64,000 nt of DNA, taken from Petunia secreta. Taxonomy: Eukaryota; Streptophyta; Magnoliopsida; Solanales; Solanaceae. Shown piece by piece: positions 19,113-30,000 of this stretch (the first letter of the stretch is position 1; each line of letters opens with the position of its first letter). Both the position numbers and the translations under genes were made by a program. Below the pieces are notes generated by a model. It ran no database searches. It was not told where the DNA came from and worked only from the letters and a program-made list of their open reading frames with translations. Where the stretch lies: assembly GCA_029990175.1 (NCBI GenBank), contig JARKIP010000033.1:16351001-16415000 (forward strand), given 5' to 3'.

Positions 19113-19439
19113 TCAGGCTAAATACATTGGATATTTTTCCAATACTTTACGAATTCCTATTATATCTTTCGTAATTTCTTTCATCCTATCAGTAGCTCCT
19201 TTCAAGATACTTATGATATGATCTATTTCTTCTTTATAAAAGTGGTCAGCATGTAATAACAAATCCTTGGATTCATCCGTCAATTTTTTCAATCTACTCT
19301 GCGTTGCACGCAGATCCCAAAATAACATATGCATTTGTCGAGATAGAATCTGGTTCTGGCAGTAAGGACAATAATGGTTAATATTAGTTCTTCTACACAT
19401 ATTAAATATCCTGCAAAATAGAGCAATGACTATTATCAT
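19113..19439 (-). CDS. virus B ORF3, 108-aa cysteine/coiled-coil protein, unknown
   Basis: Starts at ATG within a TAATG overlap with the stop of coat-pol (19437-19441), an arrangement that favours termination-reinitiation. The N-terminus is hydrophobic (MIIVIALFC), followed by CRRTNINHYCPYCQNQI, a CxxC with nearby Cys and His that could hold a zinc ion. Residues about 40-100 are a charged, probably coiled-coil helix. Virus A has no counterpart at this place. No family is recognised; the intact identical frame in B+ (29655-29981) supports its reality. Confidence 0.7.
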   Translation of the reverse strand: MIIVIALFCRIFNMCRRTNINHYCPYCQNQILSRQMHMLFWDLRATQSRLKKLTDESKDLLLHADHFYKEEIDHIISILKGATDRMKEITKDIIGIRKVLEKYPMYLA

Positions 19440-22400
19440 TAACTAGTCAAATATTCCCTAGTTAAGAAATCAGGAAGACTATTATCTTCTCCTTTTTTAT
19501 AATGTATTTCAAAGTCAAATGGAGCTAAGAGTGCCTGCCATCTAGCAAACATTTGTTTAGAAACATCATGCTTAAAATCATTATTAAACATAAATTTGGC
19601 TGATTGACAATCAGTTTTAATGACAAACTTCTGACTGTATAAATCACCTTGAAATTTCAAAACACTTTTTACTATAGCAAGTATTTCTTTTGCTACAGTG
19701 GAATAATTTTTCTGGCTATTATTCCATTTACCAGAATAGAATTGTATCAAATACTCAATCTTTTCTCCTGGAGCCTTTTGTTTTAAAATACCTCCATAAC
19801 CAATATCTGAAGCATCAGTTTCTATTATCTTTGGCCAAGTAGGATTAGCCAATGTCAAACAAGGAAGATTTTTTACTCTTTGCTTGATTTTCTTAACTAC
19901 CTCAGTATGGGCATCTGTCCATGCTTTTGGAATCTTTTTTAATCTATCATATAAGATAGATGTATCTTTTGCAAGATCTTTATAAAATGGAGCAATATAA
20001 TTTAAACTTCCTAAAAATCTTTGCAATTGAGTTTTATCAGTTATAACATCAGGAAATTTAGAAGCAAATTCAATACTTCTATTTATAGGAATAATTTTTC
20101 CTTTCTCAATGTTATGTCCCAAAAATCTAACTTTTGTTTGGAACAAAGACATCTTAGGTTTAGATATAACCAAACCATTTTGTATAATAATTTTTTTAAA
20201 CAAATCTAGATGTTTAAAATGCATTTCAATAGTATTTGAAAATACCAATATATCGTCAATATAAACAATAATAAAATTACTATAAGGAATGAATATATCA
20301 TTCATAATTTTCTGAAATTCAGAAGGGGCATTTTTCAAACCAAATGGCATGACATTCCATTCGTATTGTCCTATTGGAACATTAAAAGCAGTTTTATACC
20401 TGTCAGCTTCAGCTATTTGAATCTGCCAGTATCCTGATTTCAAATCAAATTTTGAAAATATAATAGCATTATGAAGCCTATCCAATAAATCCTTTTTATT
20501 AGGAATTGGATACCTGATCCATTTCAGGACTTTATTTAAAGGCTTATAATTTATAACTAACCTTGGAACTCCTCTTTCTTGTTCAGCATGTTTATTAACA
20601 TAAAATGCTGTACAAGACCATGGCGATTTGGATGACCGTATGAGGCCTTTATGCAATAATGAACTTACCTCTTTTTTGCATAATTCCAGATACTCCGAAT
20701 TCATTTGGCAAGGTCTTGCCTTAGTAGGTATTCCATCTATTTCAGAGAAATCTTCCTCATAAGGAAGTGTGACCACATGTTTCTTTCTATCCCAAAAAGC
20801 ATTTGGATGGTCACTACAAATTTGTAACGAAAACTGATTTATAATAAAATCAATCTTTTCCCTTAACTTTGGATTTTTTAAAATCTCATCGATATTTAAG
20901 GTTAAGATTTCTTGTTTAAGAAAATTGATATGCTGACTCTTATTAGCTAGCATATCTTTTAATTGATTTAAAACCCTAGTAATGGGTTCAGTTATAAAAT
21001 CAAATGTAATACACTTATCATTAAAAGTTCCTATTATATTTTTCTTATCAATTCTGGTAATAGGAAATATACTTTGTAAAAAGGGTGTTCCAAGTATAAC
21101 TTGGTTGGACATGTTTTTAATTAAAACAAAGCTTTGAGGTATACATACCTTATTTTTGCAAATATAGGCTTTTGGTAATTTGTATTCAATCTGCATTTTT
21201 TCACCATTAGCAGATCGCAAACTATGAGTAGTTTTATGAAAATATCGTGAAGGAATTAATCCTTCCTGAACACAGTTTAAATCTGCTCCACTATCAACTA
21301 GAGCTGTGAATTCTTTTTTGAAATTATAATCAATAAGAAGAGTTATTTTAATAAAAAACTTTTGAAAAGTAAAAATTTCTAGAGTAGATAGAAACTCACT
21401 GTCCATCTCTTCTTGATCCTGATCATTTCCAAAAATATTAATATTATCATCAAAATTAGAAGGGGTTGTGGGGAATTCCTCAGTCTCTTTTCCCTTACCT
21501 TTTCCTTCTATTTTTGAGATTCTTTGATCCAAGATTCTGTTTTCCTTTTTGAGATTAGAAATCTCCTGTTTAAGGTTATAAACCTCTTTTTCCAAATCTT
21601 GAGATGTGGTCGGAGAACTGTTACTACCCATTCTCCTTTGTTCCAAAATTCTTTTAACTTCTTTCATAGTATACGGAGTATAATCCGTATGGGTATATGA
21701 ACCTTTTCTTACATCCTCATTTACTTTAGAGTAATCAAAGTTTTCTTTGAGTTGATCCATAAGCTTTGATCTAGCTTCTGGGTCCTGCATCATTTTAAAC
21801 AAGTCTATTAGACTGTCATTATCTAAAGTATTAATTTCTAACTGAGCAAATACATTATAATATTCCTCATCATCACAAGACTGTCCATTGTTACAACAAG
21901 GACCACCTTCTTCTTCAGAAGAGCTTGTACTAAATTCACTTTCATCATGGAATACTTTATTAAATTCCTCCTTTGAAGTCATGACTTCCCCTTCTGGCTC
22001 AGAATTCAAAAGAATTTTGCATAGAGAATCTTTTAGGTCCTCATCCATTTGAAGAGATTTAATCTTTTCTTTCACTTTACAATCTTTCTGGAAGTGTCCA
22101 AACCTTCCACATTTATAACAAGTGTTATCCTTTGGATTTTTCCCCTTGTTATTGCCTTTTCTTTCATTAAAGGCTTTCTGTCTCCTGGCACGTTTTTCTG
22201 TACGCCTTTTGGCATATCTTTGTTTCCATTCCTGGTCAGTATATTTCTTACCAGTTTTACCTTTATGAGTTTTTCGAGGCTTTGCTGTAATCCTGGGATC
22301 TTCCATACCGAATTGTCCACAAAAATCCCCTAACTGTTGTCTTTCATTAAGACGATTGCGTTTAAGCTCTTGATTTAGCTTAATCTCATTACATAACGCC

Positions 22401-23848
22401 AATCCCTCTTGGATACATGTTCCTACTAAACTTCCATAACTATGAATATCATAATTGATTTGAACTCCTCCCCGTCTGAGATTTTTTCTTACTCTTTCTG
22501 CAAAAAGGTTAGGAAGTCCATCAATAAATTTAGATTTCCAATGAGCGCTATTACTCTCTGGTAACTCCATTACTCTGCAAAGAAAAGTATCCTTATAATA
22601 TCTGAATGAAGTTAATGTCTTACACCTCATATTTTGTAAGAGGGTCCTGATGGACTCACTATTATCAGACCATCTTCCTGAAAAGTGTTCAATAATAGTA
22701 ACAGCTAAAGCATAAACAGCATTAGAATTATCTGTTGTCTCCGATGTTGTAGCTGTTCCTGGTTCAGTTTTTACTGCAGTCAAAATTTTTTCTCCATGGT
22801 CTGCAGTGAGATAATTATCCCACCATCCTTTTAACTGACCAGTAAATCCTGCAATTATCATATTAGCAACAGTTCTATCACTATTATTGTTAGACTTACA
22901 AATGGTGCTATACATCATCATCCTGTGCATAACAACATACATCTGTCTATGGGTATGACCATCAATATTCCATTCATAAATTTGCTTACCACTGAAACTG
23001 TTTGGAGCATAGATATCATCTTGCTCTTCAAATAAAACATCCTGTGGAGTTGGTCTTGGATAATAAAACATTCTCTGCTTAGGCTTATCAGCAAATTTAG
23101 AATTATAAGAAGACTTGGATTTAGATGATCTCAATTTATTAACCTGATCATCATAAGATTCAATATCACTGTCCCCTGTTTTAGTCAGAGGTTTCAAAGA
23201 TAACTCTTTAAACTTTTCATTCAAAATCTTTGTTAAATCCGAGCTATCCGGTTTTAATTTAAAGTGACCAACATCAGGAGGAGGTTGAATAGTTGGAATA
23301 GCTACTCGTTGTGGCTCTTCCATCTTTTCTTTCCCTGATGTGCTAGCAGTATTACTGCTTATAATAGATAATAATTTATCTACTTTCTCCTGTAAAGATA
23401 TAATCTGTTCCCCCAATATATGAACATAGATATTAGTATAGTTTTGCTGTTTTAACATAGTATTAATATGTTTAACAGTAACCTGCAAAGTTTGTTCATC
23501 CAGCATTGTGGCAAATGCTGCAAAATCAAGTTTCTTCATTTTAAAAGGCTGCTGTGGAGGCAACACAGCATCAATAATTGTACCATTTGCCATTTCAAAT
23601 TGTCTTTCCATGACAGCAATAGTATGAAAAATATATTTCGCCATAAACCACAAGACAAAAGATATAAGTTTATTATGCTTTTCTAGGTCTTTATAAAATT
23701 CCTCTGAAAAGGCATGTTGCTTATTTTTATCAAAATTCTTAAAGAACCATTTCCGAAATAGTGTCCATCTGGGTTTATAAAATTCTTCTGAAATTTTCTT
23801 TCTTGCGGGTGATCCCCTGCTAAAATCAATTTTGGGCTTTAAATCCAT
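19439..23848 (-). CDS. virus B coat-protease-RT-RNase H polyprotein (1469 aa)
   Basis: Starts at ATG 23848 overlapping the MP stop as TAATG. Order: N-terminal basic region (RWTLFRKWFFKNF), capsid region with YEWNIDGHTHRQMY and GWWDNYLT (about 290-350), Arg/Lys-rich segment, zinc knuckle CYKCGRFGHFQKDC (about 576), acidic Glu/Ser stretch, coiled coil (about 760-800), aspartic protease LVDSGADLNC (about 850), RT with YIDDILVF (about 1195), RNase H with ETDASDIGYGG and KTDCQSA (about 1342 and 1410). All catalytic residues are in place and there is no stop or frameshift. The plus-strand frames inside are shadows. Integrase is absent, as in all pararetroviruses. Confidence 0.94.
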   Translation of the reverse strand: MDLKPKIDFSRGSPARKKISEEFYKPRWTLFRKWFFKNFDKNKQHAFSEEFYKDLEKHNKLISFVLWFMAKYIFHTIAVMERQFEMANGTIIDAVLPPQQPFKMKKLDFAAFATMLDEQTLQVTVKHINTMLKQQNYTNIYVHILGEQIISLQEKVDKLLSIISSNTASTSGKEKMEEPQRVAIPTIQPPPDVGHFKLKPDSSDLTKILNEKFKELSLKPLTKTGDSDIESYDDQVNKLRSSKSKSSYNSKFADKPKQRMFYYPRPTPQDVLFEEQDDIYAPNSFSGKQIYEWNIDGHTHRQMYVVMHRMMMYSTICKSNNNSDRTVANMIIAGFTGQLKGWWDNYLTADHGEKILTAVKTEPGTATTSETTDNSNAVYALAVTIIEHFSGRWSDNSESIRTLLQNMRCKTLTSFRYYKDTFLCRVMELPESNSAHWKSKFIDGLPNLFAERVRKNLRRGGVQINYDIHSYGSLVGTCIQEGLALCNEIKLNQELKRNRLNERQQLGDFCGQFGMEDPRITAKPRKTHKGKTGKKYTDQEWKQRYAKRRTEKRARRQKAFNERKGNNKGKNPKDNTCYKCGRFGHFQKDCKVKEKIKSLQMDEDLKDSLCKILLNSEPEGEVMTSKEEFNKVFHDESEFSTSSSEEEGGPCCNNGQSCDDEEYYNVFAQLEINTLDNDSLIDLFKMMQDPEARSKLMDQLKENFDYSKVNEDVRKGSYTHTDYTPYTMKEVKRILEQRRMGSNSSPTTSQDLEKEVYNLKQEISNLKKENRILDQRISKIEGKGKGKETEEFPTTPSNFDDNINIFGNDQDQEEMDSEFLSTLEIFTFQKFFIKITLLIDYNFKKEFTALVDSGADLNCVQEGLIPSRYFHKTTHSLRSANGEKMQIEYKLPKAYICKNKVCIPQSFVLIKNMSNQVILGTPFLQSIFPITRIDKKNIIGTFNDKCITFDFITEPITRVLNQLKDMLANKSQHINFLKQEILTLNIDEILKNPKLREKIDFIINQFSLQICSDHPNAFWDRKKHVVTLPYEEDFSEIDGIPTKARPCQMNSEYLELCKKEVSSLLHKGLIRSSKSPWSCTAFYVNKHAEQERGVPRLVINYKPLNKVLKWIRYPIPNKKDLLDRLHNAIIFSKFDLKSGYWQIQIAEADRYKTAFNVPIGQYEWNVMPFGLKNAPSEFQKIMNDIFIPYSNFIIVYIDDILVFSNTIEMHFKHLDLFKKIIIQNGLVISKPKMSLFQTKVRFLGHNIEKGKIIPINRSIEFASKFPDVITDKTQLQRFLGSLNYIAPFYKDLAKDTSILYDRLKKIPKAWTDAHTEVVKKIKQRVKNLPCLTLANPTWPKIIETDASDIGYGGILKQKAPGEKIEYLIQFYSGKWNNSQKNYSTVAKEILAIVKSVLKFQGDLYSQKFVIKTDCQSAKFMFNNDFKHDVSKQMFARWQALLAPFDFEIHYKKGEDNSLPDFLTREYLTS

Positions 23849-24927
23849 TAAATACCTTTAAACTCCATTTCTGATGAAGTTATATCCGCATCATCTATTT
23901 GTTGTTCCTTTATTGGAGCAACAGGAGTAACAATATTATCTTTATCAATTTTCAAGCTATTATATCTAGGCATTTCTTCTCTTATTTGAGAAGTAGAAGC
24001 CCTAGAAGGAGTTTCAACAATATAATCAATTGGAGAAATATGAGAATAATATAAAGAATTAGATCTAGATAAACCTTTAGAGCTAGATCTATCTGATTCT
24101 ATATTAATCCTATCTATAATATCATCAGATTCAAATCTGATTTTCACATTTCCTTCCGGAGTCTGCTCAATTCCAGTCAAACCTGTACTTTTTAAATCTT
24201 TTGGGGGAGCAGCGTCCTCCATGACCCACTCTTTAGGGAAATCTATTTCTTCCCACTTGATAGGTCTTCTCGTAGTAACTTTGGTTTTACCAAAATTAGT
24301 TTCTATTAAGATAGTCTCATTTTTAAAATCCATAATTTTACACATAGGATTTAAAGTATATAATGGTTTAAAATAAATCCTATAACAAATACATATAACT
24401 TCTGTATTAGGCATATAATCATAACCATGCAATTTCACATTTAATACCAAGGCTTTTAAAGCATTTTCATCCGATAATGATATCTGCAAATTTGGATAAG
24501 CATTAAAATAGACTGGACCATAGGCCAAGCTTGATTGTACAATCCCTATAAGAGATTTTTTCCAGTTATGGTTTCTACCATCCCTGAGAGCAGCTATAAA
24601 TGTTTCGTTTAATCCTCTCAAAGTTAAAGGTTTAAATGCAACTTGAATTAGTCCAATATGAATGAATCTATGTGTATGCATATAAGGCAATAAATCATGC
24701 TGAGACAGTAAATTGAAAGTAGCATGATCATTATCAATGGTGATAGTATCTTCTGTAGTTTTAACTACTTGTTTCAAACCCAGTTTTTCAAAGGTTCCTA
24801 ACTGGTATATTAACTTAGGTTGCACTTTAGGAATTGTCCATTTATTAAGGAGATCTAGGTGTTGGGGAATATCATATTCCTCTTTTCTACTGTTTTTAAC
24901 AGTAGTTTTGTTTCTGATTATATTCAT
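23848..24927 (-). CDS. virus B movement protein (359 aa)
   Basis: 30K-superfamily movement protein. Core motifs RFIHIGLVQVAFKPL (about residues 88-103), ALRDGRNHNW, GPVYFNAYPN and CYRIYFKPLY follow the same order as in virus A. The C-terminal third is Ser/Glu-rich and variable. The ATG lies about 45 bases after the primer site, so the leader-to-MP distance is very short. The gene ends in a TAATG overlap with coat-pol. Virus A has MP joined to the coat N-terminus; virus B keeps them separate. Frame intact; no MP copy exists in B+. Confidence 0.9.
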   Translation of the reverse strand: MNIIRNKTTVKNSRKEEYDIPQHLDLLNKWTIPKVQPKLIYQLGTFEKLGLKQVVKTTEDTITIDNDHATFNLLSQHDLLPYMHTHRFIHIGLIQVAFKPLTLRGLNETFIAALRDGRNHNWKKSLIGIVQSSLAYGPVYFNAYPNLQISLSDENALKALVLNVKLHGYDYMPNTEVICICYRIYFKPLYTLNPMCKIMDFKNETILIETNFGKTKVTTRRPIKWEEIDFPKEWVMEDAAPPKDLKSTGLTGIEQTPEGNVKIRFESDDIIDRINIESDRSSSKGLSRSNSLYYSHISPIDYIVETPSRASTSQIREEMPRYNSLKIDKDNIVTPVAPIKEQQIDDADITSSEMEFKGI

Positions 24928-24971
24928 CAGAATATTTAAGTGTTGAACTCATCACCTATTGCTACTGTGCA

Positions 24972-24988
24972 CCATGGCTCTGATACCA
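24972..24988 (-). promoter_or_regulatory. tRNA-iMet primer-binding site of virus B
   Basis: On minus reads TGGTATCAGAGCCATGG. The first 14 bases pair with the 3' end of plant initiator tRNA-Met, the standard primer of Caulimoviridae. It sits directly after the leader (…GGTCCATAAA) and before MP. It is the only complete copy in the virus complex. Confidence 0.9.
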
Positions 24989-25249
24989 TTTATGGACCGG
25001 ATCTTTCGCAGCATGGGGGTAACAGGAAACTTTACTGGGGATACAACCCTGGCAAGGAATGGCTGGGATTCAAAATTAGGTTCAACAACAGCCCTTAACG
25101 CCATCCTCGGCTAAGCGGGCAAACAACAGAACCTTGGTTCTGGAATCCAAGCCTTCCGCCTGGGTTGTTTATCCACCCATACCTTTAACACCACCACCTG
25201 CTTGGGACTTTGATCCTAATCTGATATTAGAATCATCTTACCCCATTAG
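24989..25249 (-). other. virus B leader, central copy
   Basis: Same 260 bp as 16963-17223, here contiguous with the primer site, which proves it is viral leader and not a separate repeat. At 25249 it joins, with little or no shared sequence, the second codon of coat-pol of the opposite-strand copy B+. Confidence 0.85.
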
Positions 25250-28200
25250 ATTTAAAGCCCAAAATTGATTTTAGCAGGGGATCACCCGCAAGAAAGAAAA
25301 TTTCAGAAGAATTTTATAAACCCAGATGGACACTATTTCGGAAATGGTTCTTTAAGAATTTTGATAAAAATAAGCAACATGCCTTTTCAGAGGAATTTTA
25401 TAAAGACCTAGAAAAGCATAATAAACTTATATCTTTTGTCTTGTGGTTTATGGCGAAATATGTTTTTCATACTATTGCTGTCATGGAAAGACAATTTGAA
25501 ATGGCAAATGGTACAATTATTGATGCTGTGTTGCCTCCACAGCAGCCTTTTAAAATGAAGAAACTTGATTTTGCAGCATTTGCCACAATGCTGGATGAAC
25601 AAACTTTGCAGGTTACTGTTAAACATATTAATACTATGTTAAAACAGCAAAACTATACTAATATCTATGTTCATATATTGGGGGAACAGATTATATCTTT
25701 ACAGGAGAAAGTAGATAAATTATTATCTATTATAAGCAGTAATACTGCTAGCACATCAGGGAAAGAAAAGATGGAAGAGCCACAACGAGTAGCTATTCCA
25801 ACTATTCAACCTCCTCCTGATGTTGGTCACTTTAAATTAAAACCGGATAGCTCGGATTTAACAAAGATTTTGAATGAAAAGTTTAAAGAGTTATCTTTGA
25901 AACCTCTGACTAAAACAGGGGACAGTGATATTGAATCTTATGATGATCAGGTTAATAAATTGAGATCATCTAAATCCAAGTCTTCTTATAATTCTAAATT
26001 TGCTGATAAGCCTAAGCAGAGAATGTTTTATTATCCAAGACCAACTCCACAGGATGTTTTATTTGAAGAGCAAGATGATATCTATGCTCCAAACAGTTTC
26101 AGTGGTAAGCAAATTTATGAATGGAATATTGATGGTCATACCCATAGACAGATGTATGTTGTTATGCACAGGATGATGATGTATAGCACCATTTGTAAGT
26201 CTAACAATAATAGTGATAGAACTGTTGCTAATATGATAATTGCAGGATTTACTGGTCAGTTAAAAGGATGGTGGGATAATTATCTCACTGCAGACCAGAG
26301 AGAAAAAATTTTGACTGCAGTAAAAACTGAACCAGGAACAGCTACAACATCGGAGACAACAGATAATTCTAATGCTGTTTATGCTTTAGCTGTTACTATT
26401 ATTGAACACTTTTCAGGAAGATGGTCTGATAATAGTGAGTCCATCAGGACCCTCTTACAAAATATGAGGTGTAAGACATTAACTTCATTCAGATATTATA
26501 AGGATACTTTTCTTTGCAGAGTAATGGAGTTACCAGAGAGTAATAGCGCTCATTGGAAATCTAAATTTATTGATGGACTTCCTAACCTTTTTGCAGAAAG
26601 AGTAAGAAAAAATCTCAGACAGGGAGGAGTTCAAATCAATTATGATATTCATAGTTATGGAAGTTTAGTAGGAACATGTATCCAAGAGGGATTGGCGTTA
26701 TGTAATGAGATTAAGCTAAATCAAGAGCTTAAACGCAATCGTCTTAATGAAAGACAACAGTTAGGGGATTTTTGTGGACAATTCGGTATGGAAGATCCCA
26801 GGATTACAGCAAAGCCTCGAAAAACTCATAAAGGTAAAACTGGTAAGAAATATACTGACCAGGAATGGAAACAAAGATATGCCAAAAGGCGTACAGAAAA
26901 ATGTGCCAGGAGACAGAAAGCCTTTAATGAAAGAAAAGGCAATAACAAGGGGAAAAATCCAAAGGATAACACTTGTTATAAATGTGGAAGGTTTGGACAC
27001 TTCCAGAAAGATTGTAAAGTGAAAGAAAAGATTAAATCTCTTCAAATGGATGAGGACCTAAAAGATTCTCTATGCAAAATTCTTTTGAATTCTGAGCCAG
27101 AAGGGGAAGTCATGACTTCAAAGGAGGAATTTAATAAAGTATTCCATGATGAAAGTGAATTTAGTACAAGCTCTTCTGAAGAAGAAGGTGGTCCTTGTTG
27201 TAACAATGGACAGTCTTGTGATGATGAGGAATATTATAATGTATTTGCTCAGTTAGAAATTAATACTTTAGATAATGACAGTCTAATAGACTTGTTTAAA
27301 ATGATGCAGGACCCAGAAGCTAGATCAAAGCTTATGGATCAACTCAAAGAAAACTTTGATTACTCTAAAGTAAATGAGGATGTAAGAAAAGGTTCATATA
27401 CCCATACGGATTATACTCCGTATACTATGAAAGAAGTTAAAAGAATTTTGGAACAAAGGAGAATGGGTAGTAACAGTTCTCCGACCACATCTCAAGATTT
27501 GGAAAAAGAGGTTTATAACCTTAAACAGGAGATTTCTAATCTCAAAAAGGAAAACAGAATCTTGGATCAAAGAATCTCAAAAATAGAAGGAAAAGGTAAG
27601 GGAAAAGAGACTGAGGAATTCCCCACAACCCCTTCTAATTTTGATGATAATATTAATATTTTTGGAAATGATCAGGATCAAGAAGAGATGGACAGTGAGT
27701 TTCTATCTACTCTAGAAATTTTTACTTTTCAAAAGTTTTTTATTAAAATAACTCTTCTTATTGATTATAATTTCAAAAAAGAATTCACAGCTCTAGTTGA
27801 TAGTGGAGCAGATTTAAACTGTGTTCAGGAAGGATTAATTCCTTCACGATATTTTCATAAAACTACTCATAGTTTGCGATCTGCTAATGGTGAAAAAATG
27901 CAGATTGAATACAAATTACCAAAAGCCTATATTTGCAAAAATAAGGTATGTATACCTCAAAGCTTTGTTTTAATTAAAAACATGTCCAACCAAGTTATAC
28001 TTGGAACACCCTTTTTACAAAGTATATTTCCTATTACCAGAATTGATAAGAAAAATATAATAGGAACTTTTAATGATAAGTGTATTACATTTGATTTTAT
28101 AACTGAACCCATTACTAGGATTTTAAATCAATTAAAAGATATGCTAGCTAATAAGAGTCAGCATATCAATTTTCTTAAACAAGAAATCTTAACCTTAAAT

Positions 28201-29655
28201 ATCGATGAGATTTTAAAAAATCCAAAGTTAAGGGAAAAGATTGATTTTATTATAAATCAGTTTTCGTTACAAATTTGTAGTGACCATCCAAATGCTTTTT
28301 GGGATAGAAAGAAACATGTGGTCACACTTCCTTATGAGGAAGATTTCTCTGAAATAGATGGAATACCTACTAAGGCAAGACCTTGCCAAATGAATTCGGA
28401 GTATCTGGAATTATGCAAAAAAGAGGTAAGTTCATTATTGCATAAAGGCCTCATACGGTCATCCAAATCGCCATGGTCTTGTACAGCATTTTATGTTAAT
28501 AAACATGCTGAACAAGAAAGAGGAGTTCCAAGGTTAGTTATAAATTATAAGCCTTTAAATAAAGTCCTGAAATGGATCAGGTATCCAATTCCTAATAAAA
28601 AGGATTTATTGGATAGGCTTCATAATGCTATTATATTTTCAAAATTTGATTTGAAATCAGGATACTGGCAGATTCAAATAGCTGAAGCTGACAGGTATAA
28701 AACTGCTTTTAATGTTCCAATAGGACAATACGAATGGAATGTCATGCCATTTGGTTTGAAAAATGCCCCTTCTGAATTTCAGAAAATTATGAATGATATA
28801 TTCATTCCTTATAGTAATTTTATTATTGTTTATATTGACGATATATTGGTATTTTCAAATACTATTGAAATGCATTTTAAACATCTAGATTTGTTTAAAA
28901 AAATTATTATACAAAATGGTTTGGTTATATCTAAACCTAAGATGTCTTTGTTCCAAACAAAAGTTAGATTTTTGGGACATAACATTGAGAAAGGAAAAAT
29001 TATTCCTATAAATAGAAGTATTGAATTTGCTTCTAAATTTCCTGATGTTATAACTGATAAAACTCAATTGCAAAGATTTTTAGGAAGTTTAAATTATATT
29101 GCTCCATTTTATAAAGATCTTGCAAAAGATACATCTATCTTATATGATAGATTAAAAAAGATTCCAAAAGCATGGACAGATGCCCATACTGAGGTAGTTA
29201 AGAAAATCAAGCAAAGAGTAAAAAATCTTCCTTGTTTGACATTGGCTAATCCTACTTGGCCAAAGATAATAGAAACTGATGCTTCAGATATTGGTTATGG
29301 AGGTATTTTAAAACAAAAGGCTCCAGGAGAAAAGATTGAGTATTTGATACAATTCTATTCTGGTAAATGGAATAATAGCCAGAAAAATTATTCCACTGTA
29401 GCAAAAGAAATACTTGCTATAGTAAAAAGTGTTTTGAAATTTCAAGGTGATTTATACAGTCAGAAGTTTGTCATTAAAACTGATTGTCAATCAGCCAAAT
29501 TTATGTTTAATAATGATTTTAAGCATGATGTTTCTAAACAAATGTTTGCTAGATGGCAGGCACTCTTAGCTCCATTTGACTTTGAAATACATTATAAAAA
29601 AGGAGAAGATAATAGTCTTCCTGATTTCTTAACTAGGGAATATTTGACTAGTTAA
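25250..29655 (+). CDS. virus B coat-protease-RT-RNase H, B+ copy, start codon missing
   Basis: Open from codon 2 (DLKPKIDFSRGS) to TAA at 29655 with the same domain series as in B-: zinc knuckle at about 26973, protease LVDSGADLNC at about 27796, YIDDILVF at about 28831, RNase H at about 29272. The ATG was lost at the junction with the inverted leader; the first internal Met is at 25450, after the basic N-terminus. Differences from B- are few (DQR for DHG, RQGG for RRGG, EKCARR for EKRARR, RIL for RVL). The frame is otherwise intact, so this is a truncated rather than decayed copy. Confidence 0.9.
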
Positions 29656-29981
29656 TGATAATAGTCATTGCTCTATTTTGCAGGATATTTAATATGTGTA
29701 GAAGAACTAATATTAACCATTATTGTCCTTACTGCCAGAACCAGATTCTATCTCGACAAATGCATATGTTATTTTGGGATCTGCGTGCAACGCAGAGTAG
29801 ATTGAAAAAATTGACGGATGAATCCAAGGATTTGTTATTACATGCTGACCACTTTTATAAAGAAGAAATAGATCATATCATAAGTATCTTGAAAGGAGCT
29901 ACTGATAGGATGAAAGAAATTACGAAAGATATAATAGGAATTCGTAAAGTATTGGAAAAATATCCAATGTATTTAGCCTGA
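29655..29981 (+). CDS. virus B ORF3, B+ copy (108 aa)
   Basis: Same protein as at 19113-19439, started within the TAATG at 29653-29657. Hydrophobic N-terminus, C-x(9)-CPYC cluster and coiled-coil helix are retained. Confidence 0.7.
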   Translation: MIIVIALFCRIFNMCRRTNINHYCPYCQNQILSRQMHMLFWDLRATQSRLKKLTDESKDLLLHADHFYKEEIDHIISILKGATDRMKEITKDIIGIRKVLEKYPMYLA

Positions 29982-30000
29982 CAAAATTGTGATTTATCAA

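Larger units (their letters stand above)
16963..25249 (-). mobile_element. endogenous pararetrovirus B, minus-strand copy, full length
   Basis: Read on minus: leader (25249-24989), tRNA-Met primer site, MP, coat-pol, 108-aa ORF, 3' ORF, promoter, poly(A) signal, then the same leader again (17223-16963). Repetition of the 260-bp leader means the copy is longer than one unit; the unit length, from one leader start to the next, is about 8.03 kb, normal for Caulimoviridae. All four frames are open. The outer end stops at the primer site. Over 99% alike to B+ by eye. Confidence 0.93.

Noticed and set aside
22049..22333. Plus-strand 94-aa frame and similar frames inside coat-pol of B
   Set aside because: Antisense or shifted shadows of the zinc-knuckle region; the same shadows recur at 26761-27045.
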